Part shown: piece after piece, positions 41,107 through 49,370 of the stretch
How positions within the stretch are numbered: the stretch's first letter is position 1
Layout: each line of letters opens with the position of its first letter
Source of the DNA: Rhodococcus sp. OK519
Lineage (GTDB): Bacteria; Actinomycetota; Actinomycetes; Mycobacteriales; Mycobacteriaceae
Length of the DNA stretch: 64,000 bases
Assembly: GCF_003051005.1 (NCBI RefSeq)
Contig: NZ_QAOW01000001.1
Span: 1,178,001-1,242,000, forward strand
Direction: 5' to 3'
Program-made: the position numbers and the translations under genes
Notes under the pieces: generated by a model
Told to the model about the DNA's origin: nothing
Seen by the model: the letters and a program-made list of their open reading frames with translations, nothing else
The model's database searches: none

Positions 41107-41147
41107 CGACGAGGTCCGCGGGCGAAACTCGCCCGCGGACCTCGTCG
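41107..41147 (-). terminator. 19-bp perfect hairpin after the FCD regulator
   Basis: CGACGAGGTCCGCGGGCGA (41107-41125) pairs fully with 41129-41147 around a three-base loop. It lies 18 bases past the regulator stop and just upstream of the importer promoter, so it insulates the two genes. No U-tract follows in either direction. Confidence 0.85.
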
Positions 41148-41165
41148 CGTGAAGCAGTGGCTGCG

Positions 41166-41852
41166 TCAGCCGTTGGCAAAGAGCCGGATGCGCTGCTCGC
41201 GGCTGTGTTCGAGGTGGGTGCGCATGTGCTCGCGCGCGGCCCTCTCGTCGCGGGCGCGCAGAGCTTCCAGGATCTGCTCGTGCTCGTTGTTGAGCAGGTC
41301 GGGTTCGCCGTAGTTCGACGGCGGGCCGCTGTCGTAGATCCGCAACTGGGTCGTGAGCCGCACCAGCAGCGTCATGATCGTCGTGTTGTGTGCGGCCTGC
41401 CACAGCGCCTCGTGGAAGCGGAAGTTGTCGGTGCGTGCCACGGTGTCGTCGTCGGCCCCGCAGCACGAGTTGTGCAGGCGTTCGAGCCGGGCCATGTCGA
41501 GGTCGGTGTGACGGATCGCCGCCGCACCCGCCGCCTCCGACTCGAGCGCGACGCGCGCGGCGTAGATCTCGATGACGTCCTCGGGGGTGCCGGAGCGGAC
41601 CCGGAATCCGCGCGCGGCGCGTTCGAGCAGGCCGTCGTGCGCCAGCCAGTTCAGCGCCTCGCGGATCGGTGTGCGGGACGCGCCGTACTTCTCGCTCAGC
41701 TGGGTCTCGTGCAGTGCCGCACCCTGTGGGAACTTGCCCGCGAGAATGTCGGCGCGCAGGTGCAGGTACTGCCTGGACGTCTGGTCGGAGCGGCCGACGG
41801 CGTCGGTGGGTATGAGCGCGCCGAGTTCCGTCAGGTCGTCCCCGTGTGTCAT
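41166..41852 (-). CDS. GntR/FCD-family transcriptional regulator
   Basis: 228 residues. N-terminal winged helix: LRADILAGKFPQGAALHETQLSEKYGASRTPIREALNWLAHDGLLE; C-terminal FCD ligand domain with metal-binding pattern IEIYAARVALESEAAG, NFRFHEALWQAAHN, NEHEQILEALRARDERAAREHMRTHL. FCD ligands are usually small carboxylates with bound metal. ATG 41852 (MTHGDDLTEL) was chosen; a longer GTG frame would put the -10 (CATAAT, 41895-41890 reverse) and the operator-like palindrome inside the gene. Divergent from the sulfurtransferase operon, its probable target. Confidence 0.88.
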   Translation of the reverse strand: MTHGDDLTELGALIPTDAVGRSDQTSRQYLHLRADILAGKFPQGAALHETQLSEKYGASRTPIREALNWLAHDGLLERAARGFRVRSGTPEDVIEIYAARVALESEAAGAAAIRHTDLDMARLERLHNSCCGADDDTVARTDNFRFHEALWQAAHNTTIMTLLVRLTTQLRIYDSGPPSNYGEPDLLNNEHEQILEALRARDERAAREHMRTHLEHSREQRIRLFANG

Positions 41853-41917
41853 CGGTGCCCCATCTGTCGTTTCTGCCTCGGACCCGCTGATTATGCCACC
41901 GACGCCATTCGAATACT

Positions 41918-41929
41918 TGCGTATACGCA
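41918..41929. promoter_or_regulatory. TGCGTATACGCA palindrome, likely FCD operator
   Basis: A perfect 12-bp palindrome in the 119-base gap between the regulator and the sulfurtransferase gene. GntR/FCD proteins typically bind palindromes with a GTATAC-like core, so this is the natural candidate site for controlling both directions. Confidence 0.6.
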
Positions 41930-41971
41930 CGTAGTCATTTACGTTCGTGTCCGTTGGTAGTCGGAGTGAGG

Positions 41972-42874
41972 ATGTGGAAGTTGCGTAGCGCTGTGTGGCC
42001 CCTGATCCAGGCGGAGGAACTCGCTCCCCGTATCGGAGCGGAGGGGGCGCCGCTTGTGTTCGATGTCACCGTTCAGCTCGCGCCGGCCAGGTTCGACGGC
42101 GACTACCGGCCCGAGTCGGGTGCCGCGGCCTGGCGGGAAGCGCACGTCCCGGGATCCCGGCACATCGACCTGCTCTCCGCGCTCTCGGATACCGACAAGC
42201 GCCTGCACTTCTCGCGCCCGCCCGTCAGCAGGCTCGTCGACGACCTGGCTGAACTGGGCATCTCGCGCGACACAGACGTCGTGCTCTACGACCATGGATC
42301 GATGACGTGGGCGTCGCGCGTCTGGTGGCTGCTCCGCAGCATCGGATTCCACGCCCGCGTCCTCGACGGCGGGCTCGCGCGGTGGTGCACGCTGGACCTG
42401 CCGGTCGAGAGCGGGGCGTCGGATCCGGCACGTCCGGTCGCCGCGGCCGACGCGGTGTCGGGGTACCGGCCGCTGTGGGCGGACCGCGACGACATCGTGG
42501 CGATCGTCGACGGACGGGCACCCGGAACCCTCGTCTGCGCCCTGGCGCCCGCGCAGTTCTCCGGCGCCGAGAAGACCCGCTACTCGCGTCGCGGCCACAT
42601 TCCCGGAAGCCGCAATCTGTCGGCGAAGAGTCTGCTCGACGACACCGGCCGGGTCCGCGACCTCGACGAAGTCCGGGCCCTCGCGTCGACGGCGCTGCCC
42701 GGCAGCGGCGTTCCGGTGGTCGTCTACTGCGGAGGCGGCATCTCCGCATGCCTGTCTGCGCTCGGCCTGGTGCTCGCCGGCTACGACGACATCAAGATCT
42801 ACGACGGATCCCTCGAGGAGTGGACCGCCGACCCGGCGCTGCCGCTCGTGACCCTGCCCGGCGGTGAACCGTGA
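41972..42874 (+). CDS. Tandem-rhodanese sulfurtransferase (SseA/MST-like)
   Basis: 300 residues with two rhodanese domains. The inactive N-terminal one carries VLYDHGSMTWASRVWWLLRSIG; the active C-terminal one has HIPGSRNLSAKS and the active-site loop VVYCGGGISACLSAL with Cys253. The CGGGISA loop is nearer to 3-mercaptopyruvate sulfurtransferase (CGSGVTA) than to thiosulfate rhodanese (CRKGVTA). It would transfer sulfane sulfur to a thiol acceptor. ATG 41972 has AGTGAGG upstream. First gene of a three-gene operon with thiM and a flavin monooxygenase. Confidence 0.88.
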   Translation: MWKLRSAVWPLIQAEELAPRIGAEGAPLVFDVTVQLAPARFDGDYRPESGAAAWREAHVPGSRHIDLLSALSDTDKRLHFSRPPVSRLVDDLAELGISRDTDVVLYDHGSMTWASRVWWLLRSIGFHARVLDGGLARWCTLDLPVESGASDPARPVAAADAVSGYRPLWADRDDIVAIVDGRAPGTLVCALAPAQFSGAEKTRYSRRGHIPGSRNLSAKSLLDDTGRVRDLDEVRALASTALPGSGVPVVVYCGGGISACLSALGLVLAGYDDIKIYDGSLEEWTADPALPLVTLPGGEP

Positions 42875-42933
42875 CCCGATGTCGTAGGTCCTGACTCCGT
42901 CTCCCCGAACTCGCTCTTCTCCCAAGGATTTCC

Positions 42934-43782
42934 ATGACCCGCACCGTCACCGGCGACGACCTCGCCGGCGCCTTGGACGCGCTGCGCACCCAGGTGCCGC
43001 TCGTCCACTCGCTCACCAACATCGTCTCCGCGAACTTCCTCACCAATGTGGTGCTCGCGGCCGGTGCCAGCAACGCGCACATCGACAACGTCCACGAGGC
43101 GGCCGGATTCGCCCGCATCGCCGGCGGCGTGCTCGTCAACCTCGGCACCCCCGACGACGGCACCGCGGCGGCGTTCATGCTCGCGGCCGAGGCGGCACAC
43201 GACGCCGGCACCCCGTGGGTGCTCGACCCCGTCGGTGTCGGCGGATTGCCGTGGCGCAGCGGCCTGGCGCTCGATCTGCTGAAACATCGGCCCACCGCGA
43301 TCCGCGGCAACGCATCCGAGATCATCGCGCTGGCCGGACTCGGTGGCGACACCCGCGGTGTCGACAGCGCCGACGATTCGGCGGCGGCCGTGCCCGCCGC
43401 GCTGGCCCTGCTGGACCACGCCGACGCGGTGTCCGCGTCCGGTCCCGTCGACCATCTGGTCGGGCGCGACTCCGACGGCACCGTGATCGGTGTGCGGATC
43501 GCCGGCGGCAGCGACATGCTGCCGCGCGTCACCTCCACCGGGTGCTCGCTCGGTGGCCTCGTCGCCGCCTATCTCGCCGTGTCGCCGACGCCGCTGATCG
43601 GGCTCGCCGCCGCGCACGCCCACGTCGCGGTCGCGTCGGAGATCGCGGAGGCCACCTCCTCGGGTCCCGGATCGTTTGCCGTCGCGTACCTCGACGCGCT
43701 GCACTCGGTCGACCCCTCGACCCTCGCGGACCGCGCCCGCCTCGAGACCCTCGAGCTGTCCGGAGTGGGTGGAACCCGATGA
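42934..43782 (+). CDS. thiM: Hydroxyethylthiazole kinase ThiM
   Basis: 282 residues, ribokinase-like fold. Signatures: VPLVHSLTNIVSANFLTNVVLAAGAS, DPVGVGG, GNASEIIALAG and the phosphoryl-transfer loop RVTSTGCSLGGL. It phosphorylates 4-methyl-5-hydroxyethylthiazole, salvaging it into thiamin. ATG with AAGGATTTCC upstream. Thiazole is a sulfur heterocycle, in keeping with the sulfur genes around it. No TPP riboswitch is recognisable upstream of the operon. Overlaps the next gene by four bases. Confidence 0.93.
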   Translation: MTRTVTGDDLAGALDALRTQVPLVHSLTNIVSANFLTNVVLAAGASNAHIDNVHEAAGFARIAGGVLVNLGTPDDGTAAAFMLAAEAAHDAGTPWVLDPVGVGGLPWRSGLALDLLKHRPTAIRGNASEIIALAGLGGDTRGVDSADDSAAAVPAALALLDHADAVSASGPVDHLVGRDSDGTVIGVRIAGGSDMLPRVTSTGCSLGGLVAAYLAVSPTPLIGLAAAHAHVAVASEIAEATSSGPGSFAVAYLDALHSVDPSTLADRARLETLELSGVGGTR

Positions 43783-44888
43783 GCGTCAAGACCTTCTGGT
43801 ATCTCACTCAGGCCGACGGCGACTATCCCTGGAGCCCCGGCGGGCTGTTCCCCGTGGACGGGCAGCGGCAGATCGAACTCGCGAAGACCATCGACGACGG
43901 CGGCTTCGAGGGCGCGCTGGTCGCCACGTGGCCCAACGACCCGTTCATCTCCGCGACGTGGGCAGCCGCCCACACGACTCGCATGAAGTTCCTGGTGGCG
44001 GTGTACGCCAACATGACTCCGGCCCGACTGCTCGCCGAGAAGGCGCTCACGTTCGACGCTTTCAGCGGCGGACGTCTGATGATCAACTCGGTCAACGGCC
44101 GCGACAACATCCTCACCAAGTACGACATGAACGTCCCGCACGACCGGCGTTACGAACTGGGGGAGCAGTACTGGGCGGACTTCCGGCGCTACTACCGCGA
44201 GGGCACCGAGTCGAACTTTCCGAACACGCCGCTGCGCATCGACCCCATCTCGGATCAGGAAGTTCCGCTGTGGGGCACCGGTGATTCGCCTGCGGGACTG
44301 GAGAACTCGGGCAAGGTGCTCGACGCCTACCTCGCGATGCTGCGGGAGACCTCGTTCATCGAGGACAAGTTCGACGGTGCCCGCAAGGCCGCCGCGGCGG
44401 CGGGCCGCGAGTTCACGGACTTCGGCGCGCTGACCGGCGTCATCGTCCGGTCGAATCGCGACGAGGCCATGGACCGCTTCCGATCGCTGTTCGAGAAGAC
44501 CGGCATCGACCGGATTGCCGACATCCTCGACAAGGCCGTGCGCCGCCGCACCGGCGGGGAGCAGGACCTGAAGACGTTCACCGCCCGCGACGCGCAGCGG
44601 CAGGGCTGGGTCGACACCATCGTCGCCGGCAAGATCCCCGAACCCGACGACCTCTACCTCGGCGACGGCCTGTACGCCGGGATCACCGCGTGGTCACCGC
44701 TCGACATCTTCGCGACGGGGTCGTCGGCCGTCTACTACGTGGGTGCGCCGGATGAGATCACCGGGCACGTCCGCACACTGCGCGAGCGCACGGGCCTCAC
44801 CAGCCTCATTCTCGCGGGCTGGCCGCTGATCGACGAGGCGAAGCACGTCGCCGAACACCTGATTCCGCGATTCGCCGCGCTCGACTGA
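43779..44888 (+). CDS. LLM-class flavin-dependent monooxygenase (SsuD-like)
   Basis: 369 residues, luciferase-like TIM barrel. FWYLTQADGDYPWSPGG, ALVATWPNDPFISATWAAAHTTRMKFLVAV, FDAFSGGRLMINSVNGRDN and VYYVGAPDEITGHVRTLRERTG match the alkanesulfonate monooxygenase branch, which uses FMNH2 from a partner reductase to cleave C-S bonds. No reductase gene is adjacent. Translationally coupled to thiM (ATGA), so the oxygenase may act on a thiazole- or sulfonate-type substrate. Followed by a terminator-like hairpin. Confidence 0.9.
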   Translation: MSVKTFWYLTQADGDYPWSPGGLFPVDGQRQIELAKTIDDGGFEGALVATWPNDPFISATWAAAHTTRMKFLVAVYANMTPARLLAEKALTFDAFSGGRLMINSVNGRDNILTKYDMNVPHDRRYELGEQYWADFRRYYREGTESNFPNTPLRIDPISDQEVPLWGTGDSPAGLENSGKVLDAYLAMLRETSFIEDKFDGARKAAAAAGREFTDFGALTGVIVRSNRDEAMDRFRSLFEKTGIDRIADILDKAVRRRTGGEQDLKTFTARDAQRQGWVDTIVAGKIPEPDDLYLGDGLYAGITAWSPLDIFATGSSAVYYVGAPDEITGHVRTLRERTGLTSLILAGWPLIDEAKHVAEHLIPRFAALD

Positions 44889-44900
44889 CCTGGGTCGAGA

Positions 44901-44937
44901 GCAGGGGCCACGACGATCGCCGTCGCGGCCCCTGCTC
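44901..44937 (+). terminator. Hairpin after the sulfur operon
   Basis: AGCAGGGGCC pairs with GGCCCCTGCT and the stem is extended by CGACG/CGTCG with one mismatch; TCGTTG follows. It begins 12 bases after the stop of the flavin monooxygenase gene. Confidence 0.8.
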
Positions 44938-44998
44938 GTTGACGCCGCCGGTGTCCACGAGAACAGTGAGACATACCGGTTCTACTCGGAGGTGTCCG

Positions 44999-45301
44999 AT
45001 GGTCAGCGCAGCACTATTGGTTCGCGTCGAGGCGAAACGAGGCAAGGAGGCCGAGGTGGCGCAGTTCCTCGAGGGTGCGCTGGCGCTCGTGCAGGAGGAA
45101 CCCGACACCACCGCCTGGTTCGCGCTGCGCTTCGGCCCGGCCACGTTCGGGATCTTCGACGCCTTCCCCGACGACGTCGGACGTCAGGCGCATCTCGCCG
45201 GCAAGGTCGCCGAGGCCCTGATGGCGCGCGCGGACGAACTGTTCGTCGGCCATCCCACCATCACCAGGGTGGACGTGCTGGCGAGTAAGTTGCCGGGCTG
45301 A
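44999..45301 (+). CDS. ABM-domain (antibiotic biosynthesis monooxygenase) protein
   Basis: 100 residues. VSAALLVRVEAKRGKEAEVAQFLEGA, TTAWFALRFGPATFGIFDAFPD and GQAHLAGKVAEALM-like segments form one ABM ferredoxin fold of the putative quinol monooxygenase type. ATG 44999 has CGGAGGTGTCCG upstream; the frame upstream of it is not conserved in character. Substrate unknown. Separate from the operon before it, judging by the hairpin at 44901. Confidence 0.8.
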   Translation: MVSAALLVRVEAKRGKEAEVAQFLEGALALVQEEPDTTAWFALRFGPATFGIFDAFPDDVGRQAHLAGKVAEALMARADELFVGHPTITRVDVLASKLPG

Positions 45302-45679
45302 TTGCCGTCGCGAATTCGTGACCGAGGACCCGATTTCGTAGACATGACCGTGACTTTCGGCGGCTGATCCTGCAGTCGAGGCCTGCTCGCGTGCCACGTC
45401 ACACCGCCCCAATTGTCGCGCGGATCACGAACCGTGCGGTCGTGACCGTCCGCGCCCCCTCCTCGGGATTCCAGCCGTATCCGCTGTTCAGAGCCAATAT
45501 TCGTCGCTGACGAGTGTCGTCACCTCCGGACGGCCACGTATACCCGCACCTCCGAACAGGTACCCCTACGCGTAGATCTACGGATGTTTCGATCCGATAA
45601 CAACGGAACTCTGGGTTGTGCCCGAACACCGATGCCAGACCAAGTGTCGGACCACAGCAAGACACCCGGAGGACCTCTA
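45302..45679 (+). other. Upstream region of the NlpC/P60 gene
   Basis: 378 bases without a convincing ORF. I looked for a ydaO-type c-di-AMP riboswitch, common ahead of cell-wall hydrolase genes, and did not find its conserved sequence blocks. A perfect palindrome CGTAGATCTACG is at 45571-45582 and GATAAC at 45595-45600 could be a -10. The region is otherwise unexplained. Confidence 0.5.
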
Positions 45680-46183
45680 ATGGCTCTGAAGAACACCCGC
45701 CTGAACCGCACCACCCGTGGCCTGCTCCTCGGCGCCGTCGCCGCCGGCGCCATCATGATTCCCGCAGCCCCCGCTATGGCGCAGCCGTTCTCGGCGCCCA
45801 GCGTCGGCAGCAGCTCCGTCCAGGCCACCCCGGTCGCCAGCTCCACCGGCCAGGCAGCCGCGAACGCCGCCCAGTCCAAGGTCGGCTCGCCGTACGTGTG
45901 GGGCGCAACCGGCCCCAGCTCCTTCGACTGCTCCGGCCTGATCCAGTGGTCCTACAAGCAGGCCGGCAAGTCCGTCCCGCGCACCAGCTACGACCAGGTC
46001 TCCGGCGGTACCTCCGTCTCCAAGAGCAACCTGCAGCCCGGTGACGTCGTCGCCTTCTACGGCGCCGAGCACGTCGGCATCTACATCGGTGGCGGCAGCG
46101 TCGTCCACGCTCCTACCGAGGGTGATGTCGTGAAGGTCTCGCCGCTCGACTCGATGACCTTCTCCGGCGCGAGCCGCTACTGA
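45680..46183 (+). CDS. Secreted NlpC/P60 peptidoglycan endopeptidase
   Basis: 167 residues. Signal peptide about 1-34 (TTRGLLLGAVAAGAIMIP, cut after APAMA). A short Ser/Thr/Gln linker leads to an NlpC/P60 domain of about 105 residues with catalytic Cys84 in SSFDCSGLIQWSY, His131 in AEHVGIYIGGG and His143 in VVHAP. It cleaves D-glutamyl-meso-DAP bonds, like RipA/RipB catalytic domains. ATG 45680 has GGAGGACCTCT upstream; longer frames are unlikely. Unlike RipA there is no coiled-coil inhibitory domain. Confidence 0.94.
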   Translation: MALKNTRLNRTTRGLLLGAVAAGAIMIPAAPAMAQPFSAPSVGSSSVQATPVASSTGQAAANAAQSKVGSPYVWGATGPSSFDCSGLIQWSYKQAGKSVPRTSYDQVSGGTSVSKSNLQPGDVVAFYGAEHVGIYIGGGSVVHAPTEGDVVKVSPLDSMTFSGASRY

Positions 46184-46206
46184 GCCACCGGCTCGACACC
46201 GACACG

Positions 46207-46244
46207 AACGAGCCCGTCACTCCGAATGGAGTGACGGGCTCGTT
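46207..46244. terminator. Bidirectional terminator between NlpC/P60 gene and glnA1
   Basis: AACGAGCCCGTCACTCC (46207-46223) and its complement at 46228-46244 form a perfect 17-bp stem with a four-base loop, between convergent genes. Confidence 0.88.
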
Positions 46245-46290
46245 GCTGTTCAAGCCTGGTCGGCCGGGACTTCAGTCCGGCCGAGACGAC

Positions 46291-47727
46291 TCAGCAGTCG
46301 TAGTACAGCGAGAACTCGTACGGGTGCGGGCGCAGGTTGACCGGAGCAATCTCCTGCTCGCGCTTGATCGCGATCCAGGTCTCGATCAGGTCGCTCGTGA
46401 ACACGCCGCCCTCGGTGAGGTAGTCGTGATCCTGCTCGAGGCGGTCGATGACGGCGGACAGGCTGGTGGGGGCCTGCGGGATGTTGCGGGCCTCCTCCGG
46501 CGGGAGCTCGTAGAGGTCCTTGTCGACCGGAGCCATCGGCTCGATCTTGTTCTTGATGCCGTCGAGGCCGGCCATCATCTGAGCCGCGAAGTTCAGGTAC
46601 GGGTTGCCCGAGGAGTCCGGCGCGCGGAACTCGATGCGCTTGGCCTTGGGGTTGTTGCCCGTGATCGGGATGCGGACCGCAGCGGAGCGGTTGCGCTGGC
46701 TGTACACCAGGTTGATGGGGGCCTCGTAGCCCGGCACCAGACGGTGGTACGAGTTGACCGTCGGGTTCGTGAACGCCAGCAGCGACGGCGCGTGGTGCAG
46801 GATGCCGCCGATGTACCAGCGAGCGAGGTCCGACAGACCCGCGTAACCGGCCTCGTCGTGGAACAGCGGCTTGCCGTCCTTCCACAGCGACTGGTGCACG
46901 TGCATGCCTGAGCCGTTGTCGCCGAACAGCGGCTTCGGCATGAAGGTGGCCGACTTGCCGTACTGCCAGCAGGTGTTCTTCACGATGTACTTGAACAGCT
47001 GCAGGTCGTCGGCAGCGGCAAGCAGGGTGTTGAACTTGTAGTTGATCTCCTGCTGACCGCCGGTGCCCACCTCGTGGTGGCCGCGCTCGAGCTCGAAGCC
47101 GGCGTTGGCCAGGTTCGTGGAGATCGCGTCACGCAGGTCGACGTAGTGGTCGTACGGTGCGACGGGGAAGTAGCCACCCTTGGCGCGGACCTTGTAGCCC
47201 AGGTTGGGGGAGCCGTCGGCGTTGACCTCGTTGCCGGTGTTCCAGGAGCCGGAGATCGAGTCCAGCTCGTAGAACGCACCGTTCATCGCCGAGTCGTAGC
47301 GGACGGAGTCGAAGATGTAGAACTCGGCCTCGGCACCGAAGAACGCGGTGTCGGCGATGCCGGTCGACTTCAAGTACTCCTCGGCCTTGCGCGCGACGTT
47401 GCGGGGATCGCGGCTGTAGGACTCACGGGTGAACGGATCGTGGACGAAGAAGTCCATGTTCAGCGTGCGGGCCTTGCGGAAGGGATCGATCCGCGCGGTC
47501 GAGACGTCGGGGAGCAGCATCATGTCGGACTCGTGGATCGACTGGAAGCCGCGGACCGAGGAACCATCGAACGCGAGGCCGTCCTCGAACACGTCCTGGT
47601 TGAACGCGGAGGCCGGGATCGAGAAGTGCTGCTGGACGCCCGGCAGGTCGCTGAACCGGATGTCGACGTACTCGATGTCCTGCTCGGCGATGTATTTGAT
47701 GACCTCATCGGCCGTGGTGAACGCCAC
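46291..47727 (-). CDS. glnA1: Glutamine synthetase GlnA1
   Basis: 478 residues, as M. tuberculosis GlnA1. Motifs: [33 protein letters not shown] (metal Glu), [61 protein letters not shown] and the adenylylation motif [11 protein letters not shown] with the target tyrosine near residue 406. This is the GlnE-regulated housekeeping enzyme, exported in pathogenic mycobacteria. GTG start with AAGGAGCACC upstream. A GlnR-type box lies about 100 bases upstream. Confidence 0.97.
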   Translation of the reverse strand: MAFTTADEVIKYIAEQDIEYVDIRFSDLPGVQQHFSIPASAFNQDVFEDGLAFDGSSVRGFQSIHESDMMLLPDVSTARIDPFRKARTLNMDFFVHDPFTRESYSRDPRNVARKAEEYLKSTGIADTAFFGAEAEFYIFDSVRYDSAMNGAFYELDSISGSWNTGNEVNADGSPNLGYKVRAKGGYFPVAPYDHYVDLRDAISTNLANAGFELERGHHEVGTGGQQEINYKFNTLLAAADDLQLFKYIVKNTCWQYGKSATFMPKPLFGDNGSGMHVHQSLWKDGKPLFHDEAGYAGLSDLARWYIGGILHHAPSLLAFTNPTVNSYHRLVPGYEAPINLVYSQRNRSAAVRIPITGNNPKAKRIEFRAPDSSGNPYLNFAAQMMAGLDGIKNKIEPMAPVDKDLYELPPEEARNIPQAPTSLSAVIDRLEQDHDYLTEGGVFTSDLIETWIAIKREQEIAPVNLRPHPYEFSLYYDC

Positions 47728-47825
47728 GTTGGTGCTCCTTAAGTCGGTTACCTGCCGGTCGGGTTGCGGCGGCTTCGTCGAGGCAAGACGGTAGAGAGCT
47801 GGTGTTGCCCGCTAATCAAGCCTAT

Positions 47826-47841
47826 GTTTCGCCAGTGTTAC
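47826..47841 (-). promoter_or_regulatory. GlnR-type nitrogen-control box upstream of glnA1
   Basis: On the reverse strand the sequence is GTAAC-ACTGGC-GAAAC, an exact fit to the actinobacterial GlnR operator GTNAC-N6-GAAAC. It lies about 100-115 bases before the glnA1 start. It supports nitrogen-limited activation of glnA1. Confidence 0.7.
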
Positions 47842-47978
47842 ACGTCGGCGTTCGGGGCGCGTACGCGCGGTGAGTGTGACCATTCCCACCGGTCTTCGCG
47901 GTTTCGGGAGTGTGACGAACGGCACGGTGGCCGCTCCGGCCGGTCGGTTGCCGCACGTCGACGCCTATCCTGGACGGC

Positions 47979-48452
47979 ATGGCACGAATGATGGGTTCCT
48001 GGCTTTCCGGACCGTCCGCGGCGCTGCCGAAGGACCAGACCGAAGCGCAGGCGTACCGAGGCGAACTGCTCGGGCTTCCGGCCGACGGCCCCGGATCGCT
48101 GGCGACCACCGGTCGTCGCATCGGGGCCATCGTGATCGACTGGTTCATGTCCGCGGGCGTCGTCATGCTGTTCCTGCAGCAGGCACCGTGGGACTCGTAC
48201 GTCTCGACCTACACGCTCGCGGCGTGGTTCGTCGTCGGCGTCGCCTGCGTCACGCTGTTCTCGTTCACTCCGGGGCAGTACGCGGTGGGACTCCAGGTGG
48301 CCCGCATCGACGGACCGGTCCCCGTCGGGTTCCTGCGCGCCCTGGCCCGTCAGGCGCTGATCGTATTCATCGCGCCGGCCGTCATCACCGACGTCGACGG
48401 TCGCGGCATGCACGATCGCGCCACCGGCACAGCGCTGGTACGCACCCGCTGA
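47979..48452 (+). CDS. RDD-family membrane protein
   Basis: 157 residues with three helices: GRRIGAIVIDWFMSAGVVMLF (the Arg-Asp of the RDD motif), AWFVVGVACVTLFSF and, at the C-terminus, LIVFIAPAVITDVDGRGMHDRATGTALVR (second Asp-rich motif). RDD proteins are of uncertain function; some are Na+/H+ transporters. ATG 47979 has TATCCT seven bases upstream (47966-47971), so leaderless. Same place as Rv2219A. Divergent from glnA1. Confidence 0.88.
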   Translation: MARMMGSWLSGPSAALPKDQTEAQAYRGELLGLPADGPGSLATTGRRIGAIVIDWFMSAGVVMLFLQQAPWDSYVSTYTLAAWFVVGVACVTLFSFTPGQYAVGLQVARIDGPVPVGFLRALARQALIVFIAPAVITDVDGRGMHDRATGTALVRTR

Positions 48453-48487
48453 CCGGTCACCGAAGCCCGTGGAACGAACCCGTGAAC

Positions 48488-48536
48488 GCCGAATGTCACA
48501 TCGATTCAGTCCAGCTGAACCGATGTGACATTCGGC
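48488..48536. terminator. Long two-part hairpin between convergent genes
   Basis: GCCGAATGTCACATCG (48488-48503) pairs with 48521-48536, and inside it TTCAG/CTGAA form a second stem around TCCAG. It lies between the RDD gene and the DUF4191 gene, whose 3' ends face each other. Confidence 0.82.
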
Positions 48537-48553
48537 TTTGGGCAGGGGGAGGG

Positions 48554-49309
48554 TCAGCGGCGGCGGATGGTGCGCTGCATGCCCTTCATCTTCGCGCCGG
48601 GAGGCAGCGGGCCCTTCGGCATCGCTGTTCCGGTCCGGCCGCCGATCGCCGCGAGACGGGACTCGATGGAGTCCATCCGCTTGGTGTCGATGTTGCGGGG
48701 CAGCTTGTTGAGGTACTTGACCAGCTGCGAGAGCGGGACCTGTCCCTCGTCGTTGCCGACGACGATGTCGTAGATCGGCGTGTCGCCCACCAGGCGGGCG
48801 GTCTTCTTCTTCTCCTGCGCGAGCAGTCCCTTGACGCGCTGCGGTGAGCCCTCGGCAACCAGGATGATGCCGGGGCGGCCGATCACGCGGTGGACGGCGT
48901 CGAGTTGGGTGGTGCCGGTGACGGCGTTCTTCACACGCCACGCGCCCTGCATGTTCTCGAGCGCCCACGCGGCGGCTCCGGCCTGACCCTCGGCCTTGCC
49001 GTACACCGTCTTCTGGACGCGCTTGCCGAAGATGATGAAGGCCAGCAGCACGCCGATGAGGATGCCGATCGGCAGCAGGAACCACTGGATGCCGAAGATG
49101 AGGCCTACCAGGAAGAACACGACCGCGCTTGCGACCAGCACGCCGATCATCAGCGGCAGCAGCAGGTTGTCTTCCTTGCGCTGCATCTGGAACGCCTGCC
49201 AGAGCTGAGTCCGGCGCTCCTTGGACGCCTGCTTGCGTGCCGCCTTCGCCGCAGCCTTCGCTTCCTTGCTGGGTTTGCCCGCTTTACCGGACTTACTGCC
49301 GTTCGCCAT
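48554..49309 (-). CDS. DUF4191 membrane protein (Rv2219-like)
   Basis: 251 residues. A Lys/Ala-rich basic start (KAGKPSKEAKAAAKAARKQA) precedes two adjacent helices (LMIGVLVASAVVFFLVGL and FLLPIGILIGVLLAFIIF) and a cytoplasmic domain with WALENMQGAWRVKNAVTGTTQLDAVHRVIGRPGIILV (seen in part) and KKKTARLVGDTPIYDIVVG. DUF4191 has no known activity; its steady location beside lipA and glnA1 across mycobacteria is the main clue. ATG start. Confidence 0.9.
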   Translation of the reverse strand: MANGSKSGKAGKPSKEAKAAAKAARKQASKERRTQLWQAFQMQRKEDNLLLPLMIGVLVASAVVFFLVGLIFGIQWFLLPIGILIGVLLAFIIFGKRVQKTVYGKAEGQAGAAAWALENMQGAWRVKNAVTGTTQLDAVHRVIGRPGIILVAEGSPQRVKGLLAQEKKKTARLVGDTPIYDIVVGNDEGQVPLSQLVKYLNKLPRNIDTKRMDSIESRLAAIGGRTGTAMPKGPLPPGAKMKGMQRTIRRR

Positions 49310-49326
49310 ACCTCACAGGATACGAC

Positions 49327-49358
49327 CCTCACCGCGCACTATCGCGCGCGCGGTGAGG
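49327..49358 (-). terminator. Hairpin after lipA
   Basis: CCTCACCGCGC pairs with GCGCGGTGAGG (11 bp), 13 bases beyond the lipA stop and before the DUF4191 start on the same strand. Confidence 0.7.
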
Positions 49359-49370
49359 CGGTCGATCACG

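Noticed and set aside
42875-42933. TPP riboswitch upstream of thiM
   Set aside because: The gap is only 59 bases, lies inside an operon and lacks the THI-box sequence.
45302-45679. ydaO c-di-AMP riboswitch ahead of the NlpC/P60 gene
   Set aside because: None of the conserved blocks of that riboswitch could be found.
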